Shown: one piece after another, positions 33,666 to 43,578 of the stretch | Layout: each line of letters starts with the position of its first letter | Position numbering within the stretch: the stretch's first letter is position 1 | Assembly (NCBI GenBank): GCA_027592025.1 | Contig: JAQCIQ010000005.1 | Location: forward strand, 1 to 64,000 | Length of the DNA stretch: 64,000 bases | From: Bacteroidota bacterium | GTDB taxonomy: Bacteria > Bacteroidota > Bacteroidia > Flavobacteriales > Flavobacteriaceae | Reading direction: 5' to 3' | Position numbers and translations under genes: made by a program | Notes under the pieces: model-generated | What the model saw: the letters and a program-made list of their open reading frames with translations, nothing else | The model's database searches: none | Told to the model about the DNA's origin: nothing

Positions 33666-35180
33666 ATGTCCAAGAAAGTACTTTTGATGATATTAGATGG
33701 TTGGGGTCATGGCCCTAATCCTGATGTTTCTGCCATTGAGCAAGCGAACACTCCCTTTATCGATAGCCTTTATAAAAACTATCCTAGCGCAACGCTTCGC
33801 ACAGATGGTTTGCATGTAGGATTGCCTGAAGGTCAAATGGGTAACAGTGAAGTCGGTCACATGAATTTGGGCGCAGGCCGCATTGTTTACCAAGATTTGG
33901 CCAAGATAAATCTCGCTACTAAAAACGGCAGTTTAGGCAATAATGCTGCGCTTAAAAAAGGATTTGAAGTTGCTAAGAAGAATGGAGTCAATCTTCATTT
34001 TGTTGGTTTACTGAGCGATGGGGGTGTTCATTCTCACATCGATCATCTTTTTGGGCTCATCGATGCCGCTGAACAGGCGCAGATACCTCATTATTTTGTC
34101 CACGCTTTTACTGACGGTCGGGACGTTGATCCAAAATCAGGTATAGGATTCGTTGATGCTTTGATCAACAAGTTAAAAAAAACCTCGGGTCATCTGGCCA
34201 GCGTAATTGGCCGATATTATGCTATGGATCGCGATCAACGTTGGGAAAGAGTTAAGTTGGCCTATGACTCACTGGTGCATGGACAAGGCAATTTGGTTTC
34301 AGACATGCCGTCTGCCATCCAAAAATCATACCATGAAGGGATTACTGACGAATTCATTAAACCAATTTTGGCTGAAAAAAATGGCATTCCTCTAACCACA
34401 ATAAAGGATGGGGATGTCATTGTGTTTTTTAATTTTAGAACTGATCGAGGACGTCAGTTAACCCAGGTGTTGTCGCAACGAGACATGCACGAAATGAACA
34501 TGCATGCTTTAAAGCTACACTACATTACTATGACGAATTATGACGAAGGTTTCACAAACATTGACGTCATGTTCGACAAAGACAATCTTTCAGAAACCTT
34601 GGGCGAAGTGCTTGAGAAAAATCACAAAACTCAAATTCGCATTGCCGAAACAGAGAAATACCCTCATGTCACTTTTTTCTTTTCTGGTGGTAGAGAAAAG
34701 CCTTTCGATGGAGAAACAAGAATTTTGAGAAACTCCCCGAAAGTAGCTACCTACGATCTTCAGCCTGAAATGAGCGCTTTTGATTTAAGAGATGCTCTTG
34801 TTCCAGAATTGCTTGCTGGGAGCGCTGATTTCGTTTGTCTCAATTTTGCCAATGGTGATATGGTTGGGCACACTGGTGATATGCAAGCAGCAATTAAAGC
34901 CTGCGAAACAGTCGATGCCTGCGTCAAAGATGTTGTTACTGCGGCCTTAACTTCGAATTATGCTACCCTGCTGATTGCCGATCATGGCAATTGCGACGTG
35001 ATGATTAACCCTGATGGCACTCCAAACACAGCCCACACCACGAATCCTGTTCCTGTAATTTTGATTGACCAAACTTGGAAATCTATAAAAGATGGCGTTC
35101 TAGGCGATATAGCTCCGACCATTTTAAAAATAATGGATCTTCCTCAACCCGAACAAATGACCCAACAACCACTTGTTTAA
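33666..35180 (+). CDS. gpmI: 2,3-bisphosphoglycerate-independent phosphoglycerate mutase
   Basis: 504 aa from the ATG at 33666. It interconverts 3- and 2-phosphoglycerate in glycolysis, using two manganese ions. Features are LLMILDGWGHGPNP at the N terminus, the phosphoserine nucleophile Ser61 in GQMGNSEVGHMNLGAGR, FTDGRDVDPKSG, and the metal-binding FANGDMVGHTGD and IADHGNCDVM near the C terminus. map follows after 9 bases. Confidence 0.96.
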   Translation: MSKKVLLMILDGWGHGPNPDVSAIEQANTPFIDSLYKNYPSATLRTDGLHVGLPEGQMGNSEVGHMNLGAGRIVYQDLAKINLATKNGSLGNNAALKKGFEVAKKNGVNLHFVGLLSDGGVHSHIDHLFGLIDAAEQAQIPHYFVHAFTDGRDVDPKSGIGFVDALINKLKKTSGHLASVIGRYYAMDRDQRWERVKLAYDSLVHGQGNLVSDMPSAIQKSYHEGITDEFIKPILAEKNGIPLTTIKDGDVIVFFNFRTDRGRQLTQVLSQRDMHEMNMHALKLHYITMTNYDEGFTNIDVMFDKDNLSETLGEVLEKNHKTQIRIAETEKYPHVTFFFSGGREKPFDGETRILRNSPKVATYDLQPEMSAFDLRDALVPELLAGSADFVCLNFANGDMVGHTGDMQAAIKACETVDACVKDVVTAALTSNYATLLIADHGNCDVMINPDGTPNTAHTTNPVPVILIDQTWKSIKDGVLGDIAPTILKIMDLPQPEQMTQQPLV

Positions 35181-35189
35181 CGCCTTCCC

Positions 35190-35993
35190 ATGATTATTCC
35201 AAAAACGGCAGAAGAAATTGAATTGATGAGGGAAAGTGCCCTCATTGTCTCCAAAACTCTTGGAATGATTGCCAAAGAAATAAAGCCAGGCGTAACGACC
35301 CTACATTTGGACCATTTGGCTGAAACCTTTATCAAAGATAACGGAGCGATTCCTGGGTTTTTGGGCTTATACGATTTTCCAAATACTCTCTGTGTCAGTC
35401 CAAATTCACAAGTGGTTCACGGAATTCCAAACAACACGCCCCTCGAAGAGGGTGATATCCTTTCTGTAGATTGCGGTGCTCTGAAAAACGGCTTTTATGG
35501 TGATCATGCCTACACATTTCCTGTGGGTGAGGTCAGCGAAGACATTAAGAAATTGCTGTCAATTACCAAGGCATCGCTTTACGAAGGAATCAGAGCATTC
35601 AAAGTTGGAAACCGCATTGGTGACATCGGTTTTGCAATTCAAAATTTATGCGAAAATGAAGGTTATGGCGTGGTCAGAGAACTAGTAGGTCATGGGTTGG
35701 GTCGAACGATGCACGAAGACCCAGAGGTTCCTAATTACGGTCGAAAAGGAAGCGGTAAAAAAATTGTAGAAGGTATGGTTATCGCTATTGAACCTATGAT
35801 TAATATGGGTACAAAAAACATCCATCAACACAAAGATGGATGGACCATCACAACTAAAGACGGTCTACCCAGTGCGCACTTTGAACATAATGTTGCCGTT
35901 GTAAATGGAATGCCAGAATTACTGTCAACTTTTGACTATATCTATCAATCTCTTGGCATATCAAGTGATGAAGAATTGCCCTTTAGAGCCTAA
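35190..35993 (+). CDS. map: Methionine aminopeptidase, type I
   Basis: 267 aa. It removes the initiator methionine from new proteins. Metal-ligand blocks are SVDCGALKNGFYGDHAYTF (two Asp), GHGLGRTMHEDPEVPNY (His), IEPMI (Glu) and EHNVAVV (Glu). There is no N-terminal SH3-like extension. Probably co-transcribed with gpmI. Its stop overlaps the stop of the convergent apbE by 4 bases. Confidence 0.96.
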   Translation: MIIPKTAEEIELMRESALIVSKTLGMIAKEIKPGVTTLHLDHLAETFIKDNGAIPGFLGLYDFPNTLCVSPNSQVVHGIPNNTPLEEGDILSVDCGALKNGFYGDHAYTFPVGEVSEDIKKLLSITKASLYEGIRAFKVGNRIGDIGFAIQNLCENEGYGVVRELVGHGLGRTMHEDPEVPNYGRKGSGKKIVEGMVIAIEPMINMGTKNIHQHKDGWTITTKDGLPSAHFEHNVAVVNGMPELLSTFDYIYQSLGISSDEELPFRA

Positions 35994-36976
35994 TTTTTGG
36001 GGAATCCGTTAAAATATTGAAGATCCATTGATCCGTCGGACTGGCCGACGATAAGCATAACTTTCAACTCGGGATGCACGCTAAGAAAAGCTTTAGCTTC
36101 AGCAGAATTCATGGATTGAATCGCGGTTGCATAGGCATCTGCAAACATACATTCCTTGGCAATTACCGATACCGACAAGATGTCTGTTCGGGTTGGAAAT
36201 CCAGTCTTGCTGTCAATGATGTGAGCATATCTCTCGCCTTGTTCATTGACCTTAAAATGTCGATAGACCCCAGAGGTAGCCATGGAAGTATTGTCCAATT
36301 CTATGGCAGCTATGACTGACTGATTTCCTTCAAAATTGGGTTTATCGACTCCAATTTTCCAAGTTGAGTTCTTAGAGCGATTCATACCCGAGGTTCGAAT
36401 CTCGCCTCCTATTTCAACTAAATAATCAGCGTAACCGAAACTTGATAATAGTTCCGCAATTTGATCGACTGCAAAACCTTTGGCAATGGCATTAAAATCA
36501 ATAAAAACCGATTCATGTGGTTTTAGTAAAATGTATTCATTCAATTGCAAGCGGTTAAAACCAACATGGGACATCAGTTCTATAATTTGAGTGCTATCAA
36601 CTTGTCGAGTTGCGCCTTCAGGTCCAAAATCCCAAATGTTGACTAAAGCCCCAATAGTAGGATCAAACCGTCCGTTCGTCTCCCTAAAAACGACATTTGA
36701 AGCCTCAAAGACTTTTACAAAAAGGTCATCGACAACCACGTCTTGATTGTGATTGATTTGTGATATCACAGAATTAGGCAAATAGGTGGACAACGATTCA
36801 TTTATGACTCTATAGGTGCTGTCCACAGCCCTTTCCAATCTCACATTTGGCAATTCATCGAAATATTGAATGCCGTAAGTGGTGCCAAAGACGTTTCCCC
36901 TGATCTTTTGCAAATCGGGAGAGCAGGATAAACACAGAAGGCTTATCAAAAAAAAAACAAACGACGCGACACGCAT
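35990..36976 (-). CDS. apbE: FAD:protein FMN transferase
   Basis: 328 aa lipoprotein (signal ending LLCLSC at about residue 18). It attaches FMN from FAD to a Thr/Ser of target proteins through a phosphoester bond, outside the cytoplasm. ApbE features are GTTYGIQYF near residue 32, FDFNAIAKGFAVDQIAELL, EIGGEIRTSG, and HIIDSKTGFPTR. It is the last gene of the nqr operon; NqrB and NqrC carry covalent FMN, so these are its obvious substrates. Confidence 0.94.
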   Translation of the reverse strand: MRVASFVFFLISLLCLSCSPDLQKIRGNVFGTTYGIQYFDELPNVRLERAVDSTYRVINESLSTYLPNSVISQINHNQDVVVDDLFVKVFEASNVVFRETNGRFDPTIGALVNIWDFGPEGATRQVDSTQIIELMSHVGFNRLQLNEYILLKPHESVFIDFNAIAKGFAVDQIAELLSSFGYADYLVEIGGEIRTSGMNRSKNSTWKIGVDKPNFEGNQSVIAAIELDNTSMATSGVYRHFKVNEQGERYAHIIDSKTGFPTRTDILSVSVIAKECMFADAYATAIQSMNSAEAKAFLSVHPELKVMLIVGQSDGSMDLQYFNGFPKN

Positions 36977-36988
36977 GAAAAATTTGAT

Positions 36989-37366
36989 TTAATTCAGATT
37001 TAAAGATACGGACTGAACGCCGTGATATTCCATCAAATACTCGGCATTTTTGATGGGTGGCTCAAATTCCTTTTCCGAATGTCGCAGTCCAACTCCCGCG
37101 AAAAGCACCTTTGCATTCTTTTGACTGGCGTGATTTTGGAAAGTGGCCATCCAAGCCTGGTCGTAGTTGTTAGGGTTGTTTGGTAGTAAGACAACCTTAA
37201 CAATTACAAAATAATACTGCTTGTTTTTATCGATACAAACAAATTGTGGGTGTCTTTTAAGCTCGCTATTAACTGCTATAAATTCGAAACCCTGAGATTC
37301 CAAATCCTTTCCAACCGTATTCATGGCCAGATTATGCATCTCTTGTTCAGAAAGCTGAATACTCAT
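36989..37366 (-). CDS. Conserved small protein of the nqr operon (unknown)
   Basis: 125 aa, soluble by sequence, no signal peptide or cysteine pair. It has a compact alpha/beta pattern (LESQGFEFIAVNSELKRHPQFVCIDKNKQYYFVIVKVV, then DQAWMATFQNHASQKNAKVLFAGVGLRHS). I recognise it only as a small protein that accompanies Na+-NQR genes in some Bacteroidota and is sometimes mislabelled as an NqrF subunit; it has no ferredoxin or flavin motif. It lies 24 bases after nqrF and 12 before apbE, so a role in assembly or regulation of the pump is possible. Confidence 0.7.
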   Translation of the reverse strand: MSIQLSEQEMHNLAMNTVGKDLESQGFEFIAVNSELKRHPQFVCIDKNKQYYFVIVKVVLLPNNPNNYDQAWMATFQNHASQKNAKVLFAGVGLRHSEKEFEPPIKNAEYLMEYHGVQSVSLNLN

Positions 37367-37390
37367 ATTTGCCTGTAAAGTTAGATGTTT

Positions 37391-38698
37391 CTAACCGCCA
37401 AAGTCGTCGAATCTGATGTGTTCATCGGGAATGCCAAAGTCCTCTCCCATTTTTTGAACCGCTTGATTCATCAATGGAGGACCACAAAAGTATAGCTCAA
37501 TATCTTCAGGTGATTCATGTTTACTCAAGTACTGATCAATCACACAGTTGTGAACGAAACCAATGAAGCCATCCCCTTCTGCCTCTAAGTCAGACTTGAC
37601 TTTCCAATTGTCTTCAGCCATTGGCTCGGAGAGCGCTACATAAAATTTAAAGTTTTTGAATTTTCTTTCCAATTCGCGGAAGTGTTCTAGATAAAACAAC
37701 TCGCGTTTGGAACGTCCACCATACCAATAACTCACTTTACGTCCTGTGTTTAAGGTGTTAAATAGATGGTACAAATGCGACCGCATTGGCGCCATGCCTG
37801 CTCCACCGCCAACATACAACATCTCCGATTCAGACTCATTGATAAAGAACTCTCCATAAGGACCAGAGATAGTCACTTCATCACCTGGTTTTAGTCCAAA
37901 GATGTATGACGATGCCACGCCGGGGTTTACATCCATCCAAGCGTTTTTATTGCGATCCCAAGGTGGGGTTGCGATACGAACATTGAGCATAATCTCGCGT
38001 CCCTCGGCTGGATAGGAAGCCATTGAATAAGCCCTTTCCACAGTTTCGGGATTTTTCATTACTAACGACCATAAGCCGAACTTGTCCCATTCCAACTTAA
38101 ATTTATCTGGGGTATCATGTTCATCTGGATGCGCCGTGATGTCCATGTCGGCGTATTTCACTTCACAGGGTGGTATTTCAATTTGAATATACCCTCCCGC
38201 TTTGTAGTTCATTTCTTCTGGTATTTCGACGACAAACTCCTTGATGAACGAAGCCACATTGTAATTTCTAACCACTACGCCAGCCCATTTTTTTATACCA
38301 AACACCTCTTCTGGAATGGATATGTCCATGTCTTGTTTGACTTTAACCTGACAGGCTAATCGTGCACCACTCTGAAGTTCTTTGCGAGAAAAATGAGGAA
38401 TTTCGGTTGGAAGTGCTTCTCCTCCACCCGACATCACATGGCACTCGCACTGAATGCAAGTTCCGCCACCTCCACAGGCAGATGGTAAAAATATTTTGTT
38501 GTTCCCTAATGTGCTTAATAGGGTTGAACCAGAAGCTACTTCGATTTCCTTCTCCCCATTAATTCTAATTTTCACTGGACCTGAAGGAGATAATTTTTGC
38601 TTCACATATAACAATACTGCCACGAGAATTAAAGTTACCGTTAAAAAGGCAGCTACAGTGGTCAATACTGTTCCAAGGGTACTAATTGCTACAATCAT
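37391..38698 (-). CDS. nqrF: Na+-translocating NADH:quinone reductase subunit F
   Basis: 435 aa, the electron entry subunit. One N-terminal membrane helix (about 11-31) is followed by a plant-type [2Fe-2S] ferredoxin domain with Cys75, Cys81, Cys84 and Cys116. Then come the FAD domain ([14 protein letters not shown]) and the NADH domain ([26 protein letters not shown]). The spacing of cysteines equals that of characterised NqrF. It overlaps nqrE by 4 bases. Confidence 0.97.
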   Translation of the reverse strand: MIVAISTLGTVLTTVAAFLTVTLILVAVLLYVKQKLSPSGPVKIRINGEKEIEVASGSTLLSTLGNNKIFLPSACGGGGTCIQCECHVMSGGGEALPTEIPHFSRKELQSGARLACQVKVKQDMDISIPEEVFGIKKWAGVVVRNYNVASFIKEFVVEIPEEMNYKAGGYIQIEIPPCEVKYADMDITAHPDEHDTPDKFKLEWDKFGLWSLVMKNPETVERAYSMASYPAEGREIMLNVRIATPPWDRNKNAWMDVNPGVASSYIFGLKPGDEVTISGPYGEFFINESESEMLYVGGGAGMAPMRSHLYHLFNTLNTGRKVSYWYGGRSKRELFYLEHFRELERKFKNFKFYVALSEPMAEDNWKVKSDLEAEGDGFIGFVHNCVIDQYLSKHESPEDIELYFCGPPLMNQAVQKMGEDFGIPDEHIRFDDFGG

Positions 38699-39471
38699 AA
38701 TTCCTTCTCGGTTTTATTAGTGTTTTGATCTTCCTTAATCTCTTTTAAATCTTTCCTTTGCGCTTCTGAAATCTCTAGGGTTTCCTTTATTTCAGAAGAG
38801 TCAATCACAGTTTCAGAAGCCTCGACAGATTTTGGAGCTTCAGGAGCCTCATCTCCGCCAGTCAGCATCCCACCAAAACTCATGAATCCAATGGCCATCA
38901 ATCCAGTGATGATAAAAGTTATTCCCAAGCCTCTGAGCGGTGCAGGAACGTTGGAATATCTGATTTTTTCGCGAATAGCGGCAATGGCTAAAATAGCTAA
39001 AAACCAACCTATTCCTGATGATATGCCATAGTTGAAGGCCAATCCCAATGTTGCAATTTCCCTTGATTGCATGAACAGAGATCCCCCAAGGATGGCGCAG
39101 TTCACCGCAATTAAGGGTAGAAATATCCCCAAGGAATTGTATAATGAAGGTGAAAATTTTTCGACTACTATCTCAACCAACTGAACCATTGTCGCTATGG
39201 TTGCGATAAACATGATAAAAGACAAGAAACTTAGATCATACTGTGCATATCCTGGACCTAACCAAACCAACGCCCCTTCTTTGAGAATATACTGATCCAG
39301 CAACCAATTCATTGGAACTGTAATAGCCAAAACAAATACCACAGCTACACCTAATCCTACGGCGGTAGAAACTTTTTTAGAAACGGCCAGGTAAGAACAC
39401 ATTCCAAGGAATGTGGCAAAGACCATGTTGTCTATAAAAATTGATTTAAAAAATAATTCTATATGTTCCAT
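38695..39471 (-). CDS. nqrE: Na+-NQR subunit E with acidic C-terminal extension
   Basis: 258 aa. The first 205 residues are the usual six-helix NqrE, with the iron-ligand cysteines Cys25 (GMCSYLAV) and Cys125 (VNCAILGG). After GGMLTGGD there are about 50 extra residues, rich in Glu, Lys, Asp and Ser (from [13 protein letters not shown] to the end), likely disordered. Most characterised NqrE proteins end near residue 200. With NqrD it forms the membrane core that passes electrons from NqrF to NqrC. Confidence 0.95.
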   Translation of the reverse strand: MEHIELFFKSIFIDNMVFATFLGMCSYLAVSKKVSTAVGLGVAVVFVLAITVPMNWLLDQYILKEGALVWLGPGYAQYDLSFLSFIMFIATIATMVQLVEIVVEKFSPSLYNSLGIFLPLIAVNCAILGGSLFMQSREIATLGLAFNYGISSGIGWFLAILAIAAIREKIRYSNVPAPLRGLGITFIITGLMAIGFMSFGGMLTGGDEAPEAPKSVEASETVIDSSEIKETLEISEAQRKDLKEIKEDQNTNKTEKEL

Positions 39472-39481
39472 GTTTCAGCTT

Positions 39482-40126
39482 TTATTCTTCTATCAATGAG
39501 GTATTTCTGCTGCGTTGTATCCAGATGATCAATCCAACTACAATTAAAGCCATTGGTGAGAGGAGCATGAATCCATTGTTTTCATAACCCCAGGCATACA
39601 AAACTGTTTTTTCAATAGGATCACCTAAAACTCTAAATCCTAATAGGGTTCCAGAACCTAAAAGTTCTCTAAAAAACCCAACAGCTATTAAGATAAGTCC
39701 ATATCCCAATGAATTTCCAATTCCGTCGAGGAACGAGCGCCAAGGACCATTGCCAAGTGCAAATGCTTCGAACCTACCCATGATAATACAGTTGGTAATG
39801 ATCAACCCCACAAAGACGGAAAGTTGCTTACTAAGTTCATAGGCATAAGCTTTCAGAACTAGATCGACCAAAATAACCAAAGCCGCCACTACGGTGAGCT
39901 GGACAATGATTCTAATTTTAGAGGGAATGATGTTTCTGATCAGAGAAATCACCACATTTCCCATTGCAAGAACAAACAAAACTGAAACGGCCATTACAAT
40001 GGAGGCCTTGAGTTCAGCAGTAATAGCTAGAGCAGAGCAAATACCAAGAACTTGAATTGTAATTGGGTTATTGTCGGCCAAAGGATCAGTGATGAGCTTG
40101 GTATCCTTTTTTGAAAGTAGTGCCAT
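39482..40126 (-). CDS. nqrD: Na+-NQR subunit D
   Basis: 214 aa, six membrane helices, homologous to NqrE. Iron-ligand cysteines are Cys30 (QVLGICSALAIT) and Cys113 (TNCIIMGRFEAFALG). It is part of the electron path across the inner membrane in the sodium pump. Gaps of 6 and 10 bases to its neighbours place it firmly in the operon. Confidence 0.96.
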   Translation of the reverse strand: MALLSKKDTKLITDPLADNNPITIQVLGICSALAITAELKASIVMAVSVLFVLAMGNVVISLIRNIIPSKIRIIVQLTVVAALVILVDLVLKAYAYELSKQLSVFVGLIITNCIIMGRFEAFALGNGPWRSFLDGIGNSLGYGLILIAVGFFRELLGSGTLLGFRVLGDPIEKTVLYAWGYENNGFMLLSPMALIVVGLIIWIQRSRNTSLIEE

Positions 40127-40132
40127 AATGAT

Positions 40133-40879
40133 CTAGTTTAAGGCTTTAAAATATGAACTGTATAAACTCAAATCGGATTTGATCATTGCAGTAACGCCGT
40201 CTCCGGTAATAGTCGCCCCAGCGATGGCATCCACTTGATTGTCGAGTTTGTCTGAATTTGTTGGATCGGCGTTACCTTTTGCCACTTGAATTCCTTTGAA
40301 ATTGCCATTAGCATTCAGCAGATGTTCACCGATAAAATCATCCATAAAAAATCGTTCTTTAATGTTGGCACCAAGTCCAGGTGTTTCTCCCTTGTGGTCA
40401 AAATAGGCGCCTTGTACAATCATATTTTTGTCAAGCGCAACAAAACCCCAAATTGCATCCCAAAGTCCCTTCCCTCTAATCGGAGCAACATACAGTGTTT
40501 CACCATTTACTTCACCGACGAATAAAGGTAATTTTCTCTGATATCCTTGAGATTTTGAAAGTTCCTTTTCGGTTTTCACGTCGATGAGATAAGCTTGATC
40601 ATCTTCTGTAATTTGATTCCCTTGGATGACTATTTGCTTAGTAACATATTTTTTAAATTCATCGGCCACTTTGTCCGTAGAGACAAAAACTGCTTTGCTG
40701 CCTTCGTTCTCGTTGATCCCCAAAGCATACAATATATTCTGTTGTGTCTCTATGCGTTTATTTTCTGCAATTTTTTCCTTTAAGGAAGACGCCGCATAAG
40801 CCAGTACTGATCCAACGGCAATGACCATTCCGACGGCGAAAAAAAAGGTGTAGGTGTTATTATCTGTTCTTCTTTCCAT
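40133..40879 (-). CDS. nqrC: Na+-NQR subunit C (covalent FMN)
   Basis: 248 aa with one N-terminal membrane helix (YTFFFAVGMVIAVGSVLAYA) and a periplasmic FMN domain. The ApbE target motif is DAIAGATITGDG with acceptor Thr223; the usual Ser before GAT is Ala here. KGLWDAIWGFVALD and KGETPGLGANI are typical NqrC blocks. Starts 2 bases after nqrB. Confidence 0.95.
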   Translation of the reverse strand: MERRTDNNTYTFFFAVGMVIAVGSVLAYAASSLKEKIAENKRIETQQNILYALGINENEGSKAVFVSTDKVADEFKKYVTKQIVIQGNQITEDDQAYLIDVKTEKELSKSQGYQRKLPLFVGEVNGETLYVAPIRGKGLWDAIWGFVALDKNMIVQGAYFDHKGETPGLGANIKERFFMDDFIGEHLLNANGNFKGIQVAKGNADPTNSDKLDNQVDAIAGATITGDGVTAMIKSDLSLYSSYFKALN

Positions 40880-40881
40880 GA

Positions 40882-42063
40882 TTAAACAGTTTTGGTTTGC
40901 ATGCGTTTCATACGTTTTTTGACATTCCCTTGAACCACATAGTGATCTATTGTTGGCGCAAATACGTTCATCAAAAGAATGGCCAAAAATACGCCCTCAG
41001 GATAAGCTGGGTTAAAGACCCTTATCAGTATCGAAATGAATCCAATAAAGAAGCCGTAGATTATTTTGCCTTTGTTAGTTTGAGCTGCAGTAACGGGATC
41101 GGTAGCCATATAAACAGCTCCGAAAAGAATACTGCCAATCAACAGGTGCTGCCAAAAAGGTACGCTCATTAACCCGTAAAATTTACTGGTTCCAGTGATC
41201 CACCCAGCATCTACAACACCATTAAAAATTAAACCCATGACAAGAGCTCCAACTATGGTACTCAAGATGATTCTCCAACTACCAATTTTGGTAAAAATTA
41301 GAAAAAGAGCCCCAAAAATAATAAGCAACTTAGACGTCTCTCCAACTGACCCTGGTATGAAACCAAAAAACATGTCGGATAAGCTATAGGAAATGTCTGC
41401 ATTTTGAGCATAGCTTCCCAATATGGTTTCTCCTGAAATGGCATCAGCTGTTCCAGCGCGTTCCACTGCGCCATGCACCCACACTTTATCTCCACTCATC
41501 CAAGTTGGATAGGCAAAAAACAAAAACGCTCTAATAGTGAGCGCAGGATTAAGAATATTCATTCCAGTTCCTCCGAAAACTTCTTTTCCAATGACTACAC
41601 CGAAACTCACGGCTACAGCCAACATCCATAACGGTAAGTCCACTGGAACGATAAGAGGCACCAACATTCCTGTTACAAGGTAACCTTCTTCTACTTCGTG
41701 TCCTTTTATAATAGCAAACAAGAATTCAATGGCAAGGCCAACCCCATAGGAAACAGCCACCAGAGGTAATACCTTAATTATTCCTATCCAAAAAGCGTCC
41801 CAAGACAAAAAATCGACTGGGGTGCCAAGAGCTGCGTAATGTTGAAACCCTGCATTGAACATTCCAAAAATCAAACAAGGCACCAAAGCCATGATGACGA
41901 TATTCATGGTTCGCTTCAAATCATCTGCTGCTTTGATGTGAGTACCGTGTTTGGTGGTCTCATTCGGCATGTACAGGAACGTATGCAACGCATTAAATGC
42001 GGGTGCCATTTTTGTTCCTTTATACTTTTCTTTTAGCTGATGTAAACTACTTTTAAGACCCAT
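40882..42063 (-). CDS. nqrB: Na+-NQR subunit B (covalent FMN, riboflavin, ion channel)
   Basis: 393 aa, about ten membrane helices; it carries the sodium channel, a riboflavin and a covalent FMN. The FMN-acceptor region aligns to DAISGETILGS, with Thr213 as acceptor, but the consensus Ala between Gly and Thr is Glu212. KEVFGGTGMNILNPAL and FAYPTWMSGD are standard NqrB blocks. Starts 2 bases after nqrA. Confidence 0.95.
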   Translation of the reverse strand: MGLKSSLHQLKEKYKGTKMAPAFNALHTFLYMPNETTKHGTHIKAADDLKRTMNIVIMALVPCLIFGMFNAGFQHYAALGTPVDFLSWDAFWIGIIKVLPLVAVSYGVGLAIEFLFAIIKGHEVEEGYLVTGMLVPLIVPVDLPLWMLAVAVSFGVVIGKEVFGGTGMNILNPALTIRAFLFFAYPTWMSGDKVWVHGAVERAGTADAISGETILGSYAQNADISYSLSDMFFGFIPGSVGETSKLLIIFGALFLIFTKIGSWRIILSTIVGALVMGLIFNGVVDAGWITGTSKFYGLMSVPFWQHLLIGSILFGAVYMATDPVTAAQTNKGKIIYGFFIGFISILIRVFNPAYPEGVFLAILLMNVFAPTIDHYVVQGNVKKRMKRMQTKTV

Positions 42064-42065
42064 AG

Positions 42066-43421
42066 TTACCCTATTTCTTTAATCATTAAATCAAGTCCCT
42101 CTCTAATAATCTCTTGGTGAGGTTGCTTCGAAACACAAATAAATTCCGTCAATGCAAAATCCTCCGGAGCTACCTCGTACATGCCAAGGGTTTCCATTTC
42201 ATCCAAATCTTTGTACATACAAGATTTTAGCAACTGCATCGGATATATGTCTAAAGGAAATACTTCTTCGTAATTTCCAGTCACCACAAAAGCACGATGC
42301 TCGCCGTTGGTGTTGGTGTTCAAATCATATTCTTTATTGGGAAACATCCAAGAAAACGTCAAAGCACGGGTGGAAGAAATCTTGTTAAAAACTGGCTTAT
42401 TCCAACCGAACAATTCATAATCATCTCCTTCAGGTATGACCGTTAACGAATTATTGTAAAAATCAATAAACCCGTCTGGCGCCGATTTTTTTCCAGTTAG
42501 TACGTTACCCATAATAATTCTGACATGGGCACTTTGTTCAATACCCTTGTCATACAGAATAGTTGCCAGTTCAGCTCCAATTTTGGTAGTCATGTACCTC
42601 GGTTCTGAAACGGAAGACCCACAAAAAGCAATAACTCTGGTTGCGTCAAATTGACCAGTCTTGAGGAGTTTTCCGATAATCACCAAATCTTGAGGTGACA
42701 AAGTCCATACGACTTCTCCTTTGTTGACAGGGTCAATTTTATTGATCAGTGTGCCAACATTTCCAGAAGGATGAGGACCCTTTACCCTGTGAGTTACAAT
42801 ATTTTTCATTCCACTAAAAACGCTTCCCTCTGAATTTGGAACTCCAACATGAACATTTCCTTTTGTCAGTTTAGACAAAGCGGTAAGCGCAATTTGAATT
42901 ACTTCTTCTTGGCCTTTCAAAACGACATCACATGACGCCGCCAAAGGTGCAGTTGCATGGGCAGAAATAAAGATAGATTTTGGCTCAGAGTTGACACCAG
43001 CTATGATATCATAAGGTCGTTGCTTGATAAAAGCCCAACATCCAGACGCCAATAGTTTTGACTTAATCTCTTCTTGCGAAGCAGTATCAACATTGAGAAC
43101 ACCATGATCCATGTATTCTTGAGTGCTGTCTGCCTCAATTTTAATGGATAAAATTTTTCGTTTTTCACCTCGCGCAATTTCAATGATCTTTCCGGATACG
43201 GGAGAAACAAACTTGACATCTTCGTTCGACTTATCGAAAAAAATGGGTTGCCCTGCTTTGACTGCTTGCCCTTCTTTTAGAATCAATTTTGGAATGACAC
43301 CGTGGAAGTCACTTGGTTTTACTGCGAAGTATTTACTATTTATGGCTGCTTCTACTGTTGGTTTGGCCGCCCCTTTGAGTTTAATATCTAAACCCTTTTT
43401 AATGCTAATGTCAGTTGACAT
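42066..43421 (-). CDS. nqrA: Na+-NQR subunit A
   Basis: 451 aa cytoplasmic-face subunit, involved in ubiquinone or menaquinone interaction. Visible blocks are the N-terminal IKKGLDIKLKGAAKP, a barrel-sandwich region (GQAVKAGQPIFFDKSNEDVKFVSPVSG), FISAHATAPLA, and NVGTLINKIDPVNKGEVVW. First gene of the eight-gene minus-strand unit nqrABCDEF-orf-apbE, with a promoter box 35 bases upstream of the ATG. Confidence 0.96.
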   Translation of the reverse strand: MSTDISIKKGLDIKLKGAAKPTVEAAINSKYFAVKPSDFHGVIPKLILKEGQAVKAGQPIFFDKSNEDVKFVSPVSGKIIEIARGEKRKILSIKIEADSTQEYMDHGVLNVDTASQEEIKSKLLASGCWAFIKQRPYDIIAGVNSEPKSIFISAHATAPLAASCDVVLKGQEEVIQIALTALSKLTKGNVHVGVPNSEGSVFSGMKNIVTHRVKGPHPSGNVGTLINKIDPVNKGEVVWTLSPQDLVIIGKLLKTGQFDATRVIAFCGSSVSEPRYMTTKIGAELATILYDKGIEQSAHVRIIMGNVLTGKKSAPDGFIDFYNNSLTVIPEGDDYELFGWNKPVFNKISSTRALTFSWMFPNKEYDLNTNTNGEHRAFVVTGNYEEVFPLDIYPMQLLKSCMYKDLDEMETLGMYEVAPEDFALTEFICVSKQPHQEIIREGLDLMIKEIG

Positions 43422-43456
43422 ATATCCGAGATCTGATAAGGTTGATTTTACGGATG

Positions 43457-43464
43457 CAAATTTA
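43457..43464 (-). promoter_or_regulatory. -7 promoter box of the nqr operon
   Basis: CAAATTTA on the plus strand reads TAAATTTG on the minus strand, an exact TAnnTTTG match in the 157-base gap shared with the divergent DUF5103 gene. Confidence 0.5.
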
Positions 43465-43578
43465 CAAATTAATCGAGCAATTTTACCCTATAATTTAGCA
43501 TATATTTTAAGAAGTTTCAAACCAACAAAACTGCTCCCCTTAAGCCTAAATTTAATTATCTTTAAAAAAAAATTAACG

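Noticed and set aside
43123-43578. Long in-frame N-terminal extension of the DUF5103 gene
   Set aside because: It runs antisense through nqrA and carries no recognisable domain. The signal peptide beginning at the TTG at 43579, and the near-match promoter box just upstream, fit the shorter protein.
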